This document shows, piece by piece, positions 26,401 through 36,662 of a stretch of DNA of 64,000 nt. A program made the translations under genes and the position numbers. Position 1 is the stretch's first letter, and each line of letters starts with the position of its first letter. The stretch is from Pempheris klunzingeri. Lineage: Eukaryota; Chordata; Actinopteri; Acropomatiformes; Pempheridae. The stretch is taken from NCBI RefSeq assembly GCF_042242105.1, contig NC_092019.1, positions 18,087,328 through 18,151,327 of the forward strand. Reading direction: 5' to 3'. The notes under the pieces were generated by a model. That model saw nothing but the letters and a program-made list of their open reading frames with translations. It had not been told where the DNA came from and searched no databases.

Positions 26401-28485
26401 GCAAAGGCGGGGTGAAATGTCAGCTGTCACCAGTGAATTGTACTTGGGTTTAACACACCAAAACTGGCAGACGTATTTGAGTGAAGGGTGAAAAAATGAA
26501 GCTTGACAGAGAAGCTTAAATCCTGCTTACTGTCCCACCTGTGCACTTGACCAGTTGCTGCGTCAAGAGAGCGTGCAAAATGCGTGCAAAATGACAAGCA
26601 CTTTGTCTGAGGCACACTGATGGCTTAAAGGCCACGAGCAAGGCTTTTAAACAGTAGTGCTTCATGCACCTATTGGCTCAACTCTCCACAGCTAATTCTG
26701 CTAATGTGCTGTAAGGGGGGAAAACTGGTTTGGGTATTGAAAACATAATGTGTGTGTGTGCACTTGTCTAAGATATTATAGAGTCTGGGCTAGCATTGAA
26801 TTGATGAGTACCCTTGTAGAGGATGTGAAGTCGTTGAAATGTTTTAATATAACCTCAGTTGCTATGCAACAACAACTTCCAGGTAAGTGAGTGCTTGCCA
26901 TGTAGGCAGTGATGGCTGATGTATTAAGCATTCTCCACTGCCCTTATCCAGATTTTTAGTCACAAAGAGATTATCCATCAACTCTTGACTTTTTTTTTTT
27001 CCTCTTCTTTTTTTAAGACATGTCTTCAAGCGGTTGAAGTTCCTGGGCAACAAGACCCTGTCTCACATGGCCACTCTCCTCTTTCTGACGATTTGGCATG
27101 GTCTTCACTCGGGATACATCCTGTGCTTCTCCATGGAGTTCTTCATCATCACTGTAGAGAGACAGGTATACCAGAGATACAGGGCACAATGTGCTAACCT
27201 AAAGATAATTATGTGTAGGAAGCTCAAGCCATCTGGGTATTTGTCTAAGTGGGTGGAAAATTTGTTCTTCTCTGTACCCTTAGTGTTAGGCTTATTTTTT
27301 TCAATAAAAGCTATATTTGCACTTTGACTGCATCATATAAACTCATTGTTTTCTTTTTCATAAGAGACGGCCTCTTGGTATTAAATAGACTATTGATCAA
27401 ATTCACCTCACTGCTGAATCTGCTTGTAATTAAATATTGACTCCAGTCACATTTTCACATCAGTTTATTATACACAGACTCTTTTATTGTATTACTATAA
27501 CCATTATGGAATATGTGTCTGCCTGTGTGTGTGTGTGTGTGTGAGACAGGCCCTGGCACTCGTGAAGGATAGTCCCTTGCTGACGAAGCTGGCCAACAGC
27601 TCTCTCTACCCTCTCATCTATGTAGTCCAGCAGTTTATCCACTGGCTCTTCATGGGCTACCCCCTCGTGCCATTCTGCATCTTCACCTACGACAAATGGC
27701 TCAAGGTAACTCACAGCTCTCAGGGGCCTCTCTGGTCACGGGGGAACTACGGTTGCTCTCGCTTGTAACATTAAGTTTTGGGTGTCGCCGTCCAGGTTTG
27801 AGGCAACGCAGTTTGAATTACAGGCCGTTCAGACTGAAAACAGGTATTAAGATAATACCAAGGAGTAGGAACATGTTGAAACACAATCCAGAGGCCCGTG
27901 TCACCAAATTTGCAAGATGCAAGCTTTTATTTGAAATATGAGATCATTATCTTCTTGACACATTGAACTAATCCAAACAAACACAGTGATTGCAAAAGGC
28001 CCCAGGAATGCTGGTTTGAGTAATAGAAGCTTTATCAGATACCAAAACACTGCACAACTGTTTGTAATACTATGGGAGAGGATTTTACAACTCTGGAGAG
28101 TTATCAGGCTGGCAGGCGTTTTATATTTCATCATGACAAATGGAGTTGAATCAAGTCAACTTTATTTGTGTAGCTCAAAATCAAAAAAATTGCCATTGCG
28201 CTGTACAGCCTGTACAGCTCAGACACCCTCTGTGCTCAGACCATTGATTCGAGTAAAGAATGACTCTAAACTCTCTGACAGGAGACAGAGCAGGTGTCCT
28301 CATGACTCTGTGGATGTGTGAATGAAGGTTTGAATTAGACTGTTCTGTCGCCTTTTGTTTTTCAGGTGTACTCCTCCGTCTATTTCTGCGGTCACGTATT
28401 CTTCCTCGTAGCCTTTTTAATCATGCCATACCTCCGTAAGGCGCTGGTACCTAAGAAAGAACGGAGCCAGACGAAGCAGGATTAA
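17432..28485 (+). CDS. lpcat3: Lysophosphatidylcholine acyltransferase 3 (MBOAT family), 12 coding exons, 464 aa
   Basis: Multi-pass ER enzyme that re-acylates lysophospholipids (mainly lyso-PC) with polyunsaturated acyl-CoA in the Lands cycle. Exons: 17432-17516, 19783-19890, 21800-21906, 22448-22541, 22805-22842, 24520-24698, 24820-24928, 25046-25132, 25452-25615, 27018-27165, 27550-27705, 28366-28485; phases sum to 1395 nt. Family landmarks: RLMGRT and YDIKWTMPHCVLTLKL (N-terminal third), GFSYFYGGFLVGPQF (centre), FNINTNAW carrying the conserved MBOAT Asn (about 315-321), and IWHGLHSGY carrying the catalytic His (His351). Length is close to human LPCAT3 (487 aa) with a shorter N-terminus. 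The C-terminus ends SQTKQD instead of the lysine-rich KKxx-like tail of mammals. It is transcribed divergently from tpi1. Confidence 0.96.
20837..21302. mobile_element. AT-rich fish repeat (AGGGCTGC...GACAGCTCT ends), copy 1, lpcat3 intron 2
   Basis: It starts GAGGGCTGCCTCTAACGATT and ends ATAATCAATAGTGACAGCTC. In between, ATTGATTAATCTGCCGATTC and repeated ATCAATTAATT stretches match a very common fish interspersed repeat. Ends are near inverted repeats of each other. Copies 2 and 3 lie at 23191 and 33264. Confidence 0.6.
23191..23499. mobile_element. AT-rich fish repeat, copy 2, lpcat3 intron 5
   Basis: It contains TTTCATTATTGACTAATCAG near the start, a middle block GAAAATAGTGAAAAGTGCTC also seen in copy 1, and ends TAATAGACTAATCATCTCAG followed by CTCT. 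The start is degraded. Confidence 0.55.
27523..27542. repeat. (GT)n microsatellite immediately before lpcat3 exon 11
   Basis: About ten GT units end only a few bases before the GAGACAG acceptor at 27549, so they replace part of the normal polypyrimidine tract. Confidence 0.8.
28148..28285 (-). mobile_element. LINE 3' end fragment, antisense, lpcat3 intron 11
   Basis: The run TCAAGTCAACTTTATTTGTG, then TAGCTCAAAATC, GCTGTACAGCCTGTACAGC and ACACCCTCTGTGCTCAGACC resembles the 3' UTR of common fish LINEs in reverse orientation. Confidence 0.55.
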
Positions 28486-28509
28486 AACTTGGTACTGAGA
28501 GCTGGCACG

Positions 28510-28606
28510 GTAAGCAAGCGCAGGCCTTATGTTTTGTCATTTTGTGTCAGTCAATAATGTTTTAAAAGCTGCGAATAAATGTTAAAATATCTCTGTTTCC
28601 TTCCAG
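28510..28606 (+). other. lpcat3: Intron in the lpcat3 3' UTR (97 bp)
   Basis: Strong donor CACG|GTAAGC and acceptor TTCCTTCCAG|GTCC lie just past the stop codon. The junction would fall 24 nt after the stop, below the usual ~50-nt limit that triggers nonsense-mediated decay. Confidence 0.6.
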
Positions 28607-28689
28607 GTCCATCTAAGGCTAAATATCCACTGAAGGGAACTGTGACTTTCAAGGAGCAGAATGGAAAATATTTTAAGGCCTTTAGTAAT

Positions 28690-28748
28690 ATATATTCATA
28701 TATATCTCTATATATATATCTATATATAGATATATATGTATATATGTG
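28690..28748. repeat. (AT)-rich imperfect palindrome in the lpcat3 3' UTR
   Basis: Overlapping ATATAT/CTATATATAG stretches can fold on themselves. The base composition is almost wholly A/T, so this is simple sequence rather than a structured RNA gene. Confidence 0.6.
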
Positions 28749-28758
28749 TCCATGTAAA

Positions 28759-28764
28759 AATAAA
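28759..28764 (+). terminator. lpcat3: First candidate poly(A) signal for lpcat3
   Basis: AATAAA about 275 bases after the stop codon (about 178 after splicing of the 3' UTR intron). A further AATAAA at 29786-29791 could serve a longer form. Confidence 0.45.
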
Positions 28765-29206
28765 TTTCTATATATTTTTGTGTTTTAAATGGGAGGGTGT
28801 TTTTATAAACATTTTGAGAAATGTTTACAGGAAATGACCATCGTGCCACATGGGGTAATTGTGAGCCAATCAGGGGCGATTTCCTGTTGTTGTTTTTTTT
28901 TTTTTTTCTTTTTTCTGCTTCTTCTTTTTTTAAAGAAACGTGGGACTTGAACTTGAGAGACTTACATGCTGTCGACACAGAACTGCACCCACCAGTCACT
29001 GGTTCAGAGTCATTGGCTCCAATGTGTTTTGTGGTTGTTTTTTGTTTTTTGTTTTTTTCTCTATCTCACGTCCAGCACCCGCATTTTAGCAGCAGAAAGT
29101 TTTCACAGGAGGTTTAAGCACAGCGCCAGCATATGTGGCACTTTCTAATGTAATAATACAAGATGCATACGGCTTTCTGCTAAAGACAGATGGTAGTAAT
29201 GATCAT

Positions 29207-29244
29207 CATAATAATAATAATAACAATAATAATAATAATAATAA
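29207..29244. repeat. (AAT)n microsatellite
   Basis: Runs of ATAATAATAA with one interrupting ACAATAA, in the region between lpcat3 and clstn3. Confidence 0.8.
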
Positions 29245-29799
29245 GGGGGAGTTGGTTTGCAAAAATGGCTGCCAGTGGTTGCACAAGCACTGTAAATCCC
29301 ACACTGAACACTAATCCCCCAACTCAAAATGGCCTTGTATTAATGAATGTTTTTGCAGTACATTTGTTTTGGTTTCAATTTGATTTGTGATGGGGGAAAA
29401 AAAGACTTGATTTTATAGAGTTTTAGCAGCTTTTATGAAAAAGAACATTTTGTAGCTTTGGATAAGATTTCATGAGAGAGTTTGCATTGTTCTGCCTTTC
29501 CTTGTGTGAACTTCCTGGTATTTTCTCGTTGCCGCGTACCCTCCTTTCCCTCTGCTCAGTCTACGCCACTCCTCTGTCGGCGCTGCTCCAAGCCCGGCCC
29601 TCAGCCCTGAAATGCACAGATGTGAAAGTGAATGATTTCAGAAGGAGACTTTTTAACACTGCCCAACCATTCAGTCACTACAGTTGATCATTTTGGCTCA
29701 TCCCACATTCACTCTGATCTCCATTAATAGGGGGGCACAGGCTGCTTTTGAACTGAGGAACTGTCTCATTTTAAACTGGAAGCACAATAAACAGAAAAT

Positions 29800-30170
29800 G
29801 GAAGGGGGGGGGGTCCACTTTTATGTCTCACCCTTGGTTCTTCTGTTTTTAACAGCAGGTGGTGATTAAAAAAGAGTGTAAGGTAGAAGAATCCCGTCCC
29901 ACTGTGGGAACGCCTCTTTGTATTGTTTCGTTGAATTACATTTTTTGGGGGTGGCTGGATTGTCTGATCCACGGCATGCTGAAGGAAGGCCCTGCTGCCG
30001 TCCCTCAACACACACGTGTGGGTAGGACGAACCTCACTGTAGCAACAGCCCAGATTTTAGTCATATTTATATACATGACATGGTGATTATTAATTGATGT
30101 GAATTGCTATTTCAAGAGACTACTTTTTTGCCTTATTCCTACCAAATGTACAAAGGAAAAGAAAAGTGGG
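29800..30170. other. Intergenic segment, lpcat3 to clstn3
   Basis: No gene, RNA or named repeat was recognised here. Confidence 0.4.
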
Positions 30171-30173
30171 GAT

Positions 30174-30204
30174 TTGAGGGGGGGAGGGGAGGGGAGGGAG
30201 GGGG
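30174..30204 (+). repeat. G-run tract with G-quadruplex potential
   Basis: Successive runs of 3 to 8 G separated by single A (GAGGGGGGGGAGGGGAGGGG and onward) satisfy the common four-run G-quadruplex pattern. It lies about 0.5 kb upstream of the presumed clstn3 first exon. Confidence 0.8.
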
Positions 30205-30274
30205 TGATTTTCAGATACAGTTTTATAATGTTGATTAAAATGCTGCATTTCAAACAAGGACTCTGAGTAGTTAT

Positions 30275-30278
<4 letters not shown>

Positions 30279-30304
<26 letters not shown>
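30279..30304. repeat. (GT)n microsatellite
   Basis: About 13 uninterrupted GT units, downstream of the G-run tract. Confidence 0.9.
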
Positions 30305-30309
<5 letters not shown>

Positions 30310-30549
30310 CTTCGTGTGTGTCTCACAAGGAGCACAGGGCAAAAAGGTGTGACATGACGTCATTTTGCAGTGTGGTCATGGGGATGCTCGGGCAGTGGGA
30401 AATGGGGAATTAACACGCGGACAAAACGGGGTTAAGTGCGTCTCTCATCGAGCAGACCCCAACGTGACGGGATGAATTGCTGTGCTGAGGTCTGAGTCAC
30501 TCTCAATGTGCGTTCAACAGCAAAAAACAGCCAGGGAAGCAGACTGGTA

Positions 30550-30940
30550 CAGAGAGAGAGAGAGGGAGAGGGAGGGAGAGAGGGAGAAGGACGCAGTGTG
30601 GGCGGGTTAAGAAACGCCGAGAGGGAGGGGACGGCAGCGTAATATTCCCACCGTTTTTTCCTCCTGCTCCTCTTCTCCGTAGAGCCGAAAAAACAAGGGC
30701 ATCCATCGGCGTCTTAGCCGTCCTCACATCTCCTCACCGCGCCTGAATCGCACCCCTTTCTGTCCTTTCTTGCTGTGTGTGCGTGAGAGAGAGAGAGCAT
30801 CCGTGCGTCCTCTCCACCTGAAGGTTTGGTTTGGTGTCAGCCTGCGGAGGATTGCCGAGCCGAGCGGCAGGGGCGTGAGAGGCGGATGCTGCGAGCGTAG
30901 AGGCTGGGTACCAACCAGGAGCATCACCGCACTCACCACG
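30550..30940 (+). promoter_or_regulatory. clstn3: clstn3 promoter and non-coding first exon
   Basis: A GA-rich then GC-richer segment ends in a good donor (CACCACG|GTAATG at 30940/30941). Splicing to the acceptor CCCTCAG at 31813 joins it directly to the clstn3 ATG. No ATG continues into the coding frame: the frame open from 30770 begins with TTG. The transcription start is unknown; left limit is a guess. Confidence 0.5.
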
Positions 30941-31813
30941 GTAATGTCAAAAGCGGCCGGTTTCTGCCTCAGCAAGCCTGAATTTCTGCGACATGTCCTC
31001 TCCTGGCTCTAGGATGAGCTCTCAATATGGCCATAGGCTGTCATGGAGCCCAAGCTGGTAATGTGTGTCAATACCAGCCTGTAATGTAAACGAGCTGATT
31101 GTTGTCGCATAGCATGTTTCTCTGCTCTTGGATGTATGTGCAGCCTGAACAACCTGTGCACAGATAGTCTCCTGATATATACAGAAATATCATTCCTCTT
31201 TTTTGGTGTAATCTTCCATATTTATATGTGGTCAAGGACTGCAGCAATGGAAAAACGTAGAGGCTTGTTATGTCAATGAGAGCTGAAAGCCCCAAGGACT
31301 CTTTTTTTTCTGTTGTGGCCACAAGGCAGCAGAGCTCTGCATTTTTTTTTTAACCAAACAAACCACAATTAAGACATGGGAAAACACCCACTCAGCCACA
31401 TGCAAAGCCTAATCTGGTGACACACACACACACACACACACACACACGCGCTCACGACCAGGTATGCTCCATAGGCTGCTCTGGGCTCTGCAACTGCAGG
31501 CTTGTCAGACTGATGCTGAGGAAAGAAATCAGCATTATGGTGAAACAGTGATGCATTATTGGCTTATTAAGGCTGATTTGATATGCAGCTTCACATTTAG
31601 CTCATTATTATGTAGGCTTACATACATGACACACCACAGCAAGGTTAAACCCCTCTGTGCACCATCTGATAGGCCTGATCTGTTTCTGTCTTGTTACTGT
31701 ACCTGTCTCTTCCAGTGCTGATCAGTTGTTGATGCATGTACTGTTACCCCCCCCCCCCCTCCTCACCCCACCCTGTTGCCCCCTCTACCTTTTTCTTTCC
31801 TCTCCTCCCTCAG

Positions 31814-34800
31814 ATGGACAGAATGAATTTTCTCTCCTTCTTCCTCCTTTGCTTGACTTCGGTTGCCAATGGCAACAAAGGTCAGTTCCTCATCCGTTCG
31901 ACTGTTAATTGTGAAATGTTGAGATGATGGTTTAGACGGGAGCCATGGGAGCACGCAGAGCTGTCAAGGTGCTCGGGCAGGGCCATGGCTGTTTTGCCCT
32001 GAAATGCTCCTGATGACTGTATTGCTATCCCTCATGAGTGTAACAACTGGACACAACTTGAGTTTTCCGCATTACATAAACGGTGCACTTGAGACTACAT
32101 TCGTACGTGTTTATACATTTTCTGTTTCCTGTTCATGACCCAGTGTGCATGTGCCTGTTTTTGCCAGTGCTGTGAGTCTGAGAAGATGATAAATCTGTTT
32201 CCTCCTCTATAGCAGATTTATCATCCTGGATAACCATGACTGTGATTCAACATCATTGTTCCAATGATTATCTTGCTGGGGGAAGGCGAATGAAACAGAC
32301 AGCGTGGAGGGAGAATGTCAGAGAAGGAGGCAGAGGAGAGCGATGCAGAGAAGAGGGGGAGATTGAAGGAGAGATGGAGCGTCAGAGAGAGGGGAGGAGG
32401 GGGGGCAGGGGAAATGTTAGGGAAGACAGAGGAGAAGGAGCTGAGACAGGAGAGGACGTGGCTGAAAAGACGCAGGCCGATAAGGAGGGAGGAGGAGGTG
32501 GTGGAGGAGGTGGCGGTGGAGAGAGAGGTGGTACGTGCGATCAGGTGACACGAGGGAGAGGGAAAAGGAAAGTGCGAGACACTGGAGCAAGTGTGTATAT
32601 ACACTGTATGTGTTTGCGTGAGTGTGTGGGAGACAGACGAAGAGGTGTGGGTGAGTGTCATGGAGCGACAGAGTGACAGAGAGAGGAAGAGCGCCAGGAG
32701 AGGCAGAGAGAGATGGAATAGGATGCCTCTCAATCTGTAATCCCGGATGTAATCCACAGGCCTGATGCTCAGATTAATGCTATATAGCAGAGCAGAGGCG
32801 GGAGGGAGGGAGGGGATCAGCCGAGGGGACAGAGGGCGGGAGATAAATGACCGAAAAAGAGACATGGCAGAGGACTGGAAATAGAGGAGGAGGAGGGGCC
32901 GGAGGAGGAGACGGTGTCAGGCTGGACCTTGAGAGGAGAGGATGTATACCTTTGATTAGGCCTGATTATTGATCCTCAATACTTTTTTTGATACAAACAA
33001 AAATTTGCCTGAAACACAAGGCGCCATTAAGCGTCTGGCATGAAAAGCTGGGTCGGATTTGTGTGCTTAACTTATTAAATTGTGATTTTGCCAATTTCAG
33101 ACCATTTTATTCAGGCTAAATTCTTGTTCAGCCGCTTGTGTCTGGACATTTATGGACGTTTTATGACATTTTAGCTTCTTCTGTTGAGTGAAAAATGTAT
33201 TTAATGGAAAAGAAATCTGTGGTGGAAAAGGTGCTGAGACCTTTTACTCAAGCAAAAGAAGCTGGGCCTGCAATTAAAATTAATTTTCACTGTCAATTAA
33301 TCTCAATCATTTCCTCTATTAATCACTTGGTCTATGAAAAGTCAGAAAATATTGGACTGTAGCCGTTTCAGTTTTCTAGAGCCCAGTTAACGACCTCAAA
33401 TTGCTTGTTTTGCACCACCAACAGTACAAAACCCAGAGATGTTCACTTAATTAGCACATGAGATGAAAAAAAGCAGCAAATCCTCACGTCTGAGAAGCAG
33501 CAGCTGGGTAATGATTGGTATTTTTTCTTCAAAAATTACTTAAACGTTCATTGAATTATCAAACTTCTGTAGTCTGTTTTTATTTTTCTGTCGATCGCCT
33601 CCATTAGTCATCTAATTGTTTCGGTTCCCCAGTGTAAAAATATCCCCTTTACAAGTTAAGGTACTGCATTCAAATTTGACTTGAAGTTTTATCAGAAAAA
33701 ATTGCTTTAAGAGCAACTTAACACACTGGTTTAGATTCAACTGGCGCTGTTTAGGCAGCAGAATGGCCTCCTCCAGAGTGGCATATTACATTGTTGGATT
33801 ATTATTACTCATGTTTTACTGCTACTGAGCTGAGCTGAACTAGAAACTATTAGCTCTGTCTGTCAAGTAAAAAGTCACATAAATTGGAAACACTCAAGTA
33901 AAATACATCCAAAGTGTACTTGAATGGAGTACTTGAGTAGTTGTTCTGGCATCTCAAAGGTATCAAAAAAAGTATTGTCTCTGTAATTGAAAAAGCCCTG
34001 AGAGAGAAGTTTGATCAGATTCGGAATCTGCAGCTTCCTCCCCTGTCGTCTCTCCTCTCACAGACAAGACGGCAGAGTTGGTTCCAGTCAGATTTCTGGA
34101 AAATTCATTGTGTAGACAACAAAGCAATTGCTAAACACGAGTCTTGCGCCTCTGTCTGATTTCAGACTCTGTAGCTTCAGCGTTACGAGATTGAGGACAA
34201 CAGAGGGGAGGCACTCCGGCTTTTGTTTTTGCTCTTTGCTGGAGTGTAAAATTGTCATCCTTCTGGCTCATTAACTTGGGCTTTGATCATTCAGCATAGA
34301 ACATTCAGCACAGGGATGAATAATTAATTCGCAATTAAAGGTTAAATTCACAGTAAACCTCAGGCATTTGATTTTGACTCGGCTGTTTTCAGCACATTAT
34401 TGTGCAGCGTCTGTGGCAGGCCAGTTTGCCTGATTGATATGAGCAATATACCTCTCTGTGTGTGATAAGGTGAAATCTGACTGGCTTTAATTATACTGCC
34501 AAGCAGGGAGGTGAGCAGAGTGGCGCTTGTCATGAACGAGAGAAGGAGGTCTGTTCAGAGAAAAGAAGAACGAGGGTAAATCTGAGAGGGTGCGAATGCG
34601 CTTAAACTGTCTTTGTTGTCACACACACACTCACACATTGTGTATTTTTCCACTCATGCACACTCTCGCCATGTCCTCGCCCATAATGGAGGGTTAAAAA
34701 TAGATACGTTGGTTTCTTCTAATTGCTCCATTTAACCCAAATCCTCTTTGGTCTCTTCTCTGTGCCGTGCAGCCAATAAGCACAAGCCATGGATCGAGAC

Positions 34801-36630
34801 AGAGTACCAGGGGATTGTCATGGAGAACGACAACACTGTGCTGCTCAATCCTCCTCTCTTCGCCCTGGACAAAGATGCTCCACTACACTACGCTGGTAAC
34901 ACCAATAGCAATAAACAGCATGGAAGAATATAGGAATGCGAGAGCTGGCAAGAAAAATGCTTGGAAATATTTGAACCATTCCATGAATTTGCTTGAACAT
35001 CCACACAAGTGGCTGCAGTGAAAAATAGGTCAAATCAAGCGCTCGCCCCAGCCAAATTGAATATTATCTCACCAGGCCAAATTGAAAATTATCTCACCAG
35101 GCCTTGCTCGGAGTTTAATAGTAAACATGAAACCCCTGAAGTTTGGAGCTATCAGGCTGCTGCCATTTCCGGCCATATTTCCCACCAGACAGTCTGATTA
35201 TTAAAGGCAATGTATTCGGTCACAGAGTCCACTATTTTTAGACCATCATAGTGTAATTCAACCCTTCATCTCAGGAGCAAGTCAGCAGCGCTCTGCCTTT
35301 TGCAGCCTGATGAAATAAGGTTATCGTGCTTGCGCCCCGAGCCCTGGAAATAACCATGTTCAGTCAAATTATAATAGATCAACTAGAATTACTCAAGCAC
35401 TCCCTGGAATTTATTGGGCCGGGCTCGTGTCAAGGAGGAAGAGAAAATTAGGTGTTCGAGCAAGAACCTTCCCTACGTGCAACTTTTGTCTGCCAGGGAA
35501 GATCAGCTGCTATAGTAAGGGTTTTATTTCGAGTCTCAGCTGCAGTCTTTTTTATTCTATTCTTATAATTATTGCTTGTATGACTGCCACTTAAAGGGAT
35601 GCTCCAGATAATTCTCTGCACTCTTCTGATACTCTGAAAAGGACGATACGATTTTAAGTCCAGATATTCGAATAAATAGTCACAATAAAAAAATAATAAT
35701 TGATGCTGTATTTTTACATTTTTTCAATGCTGAATCAATGAGGAAATGATATTTCCCCTCTCTGGGCGGCTCAGCGCTGATTGGTTTGACATTATAAGTG
35801 CATTGTGGACATTTGGACTAGACTGTCGGCTGATTTATTGAGTTTCTGGTTATATGTCACTGATTGACTTTAGCTGTTTCACAGACACAGGAAAAAGGAC
35901 ACTGAAATAACACAGGTGATTATGGCAATAAAAAGAAGTTAAGTTAGTGCAGAAATGGGCTTTTTTTTAGTAGAAATAATCACTGAGGTAGGAAGATGAA
36001 TTTTTGAGAGGAAGGCTGTTCCGAAGTTTGACAGTAAGTACAGTCCCCTTTGCTTTTGAGTCTAGACGGCAGAGTTTTGTAGCAGGATCCCATGTTTGCT
36101 GGAGGGCTTTAAAAGTAATTAAGAGTATAACCTAAAAAAATAAATTTTAAAATCAGCTGGAGGTTACATAATCTCTCTTATTTGCTCTGGTTCATAGTTA
36201 AGGCTGCAGCCTTCTGTATAAGCTGTGGGATAAGGTAAAAGCCAGGCAGGTAAATACAATAATCAGTTCACTAGATGAATGAAAGCATGAATAACTTTTC
36301 TTATTTATGAAAACTGACAAGATGATTAACTTGTGTTTATAGTGCCTATAATCTGATACATTTGAGTTATTTCCCCTCACACCGTCTCCCTCTCTCTCCC
36401 AGGTGAAATCTGTGGCTTCCGGGTCCATAATGGCCCCTCGGGTTCAGGTTCGGTCCAGTTTGAAGCAGTGGTTCTGGACCGCTCCACCGGCGAGGGTCTG
36501 GTCCGCTCCAAGGAGCCACTGGACTGTGAGAGCCAGCGGGAGCACAGCTTCACCATCCAGGCCTACGACTGCGGAGAGGGGCCTGATGGAGTCAACAGCA
36601 AGAAATCCCACAAGTTAGCCCGCTCTCTCC

Positions 36631-36662
<32 letters not shown>

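Noticed and set aside
28690-28748. Hairpin-like ATATAT palindrome as a microRNA precursor
   Set aside because: The stem is simple A/T repeat with no unique mature sequence; such tracts fold by composition alone.
30770-30940. In-frame 57-codon N-terminal extension of calsyntenin-3
   Set aside because: The open frame does join in phase to the ATG at 31814, but it begins with TTG, has no ATG and would bury the signal peptide.
32221-32865. 214-codon open frame on the minus strand and matching plus-strand frames
   Set aside because: They lie in the purine-rich intron tract; the products are Ser/Leu/Pro- or Arg/Glu/Gly-rich low complexity with no domain, and arise because one-sided GA bias removes stop codons.
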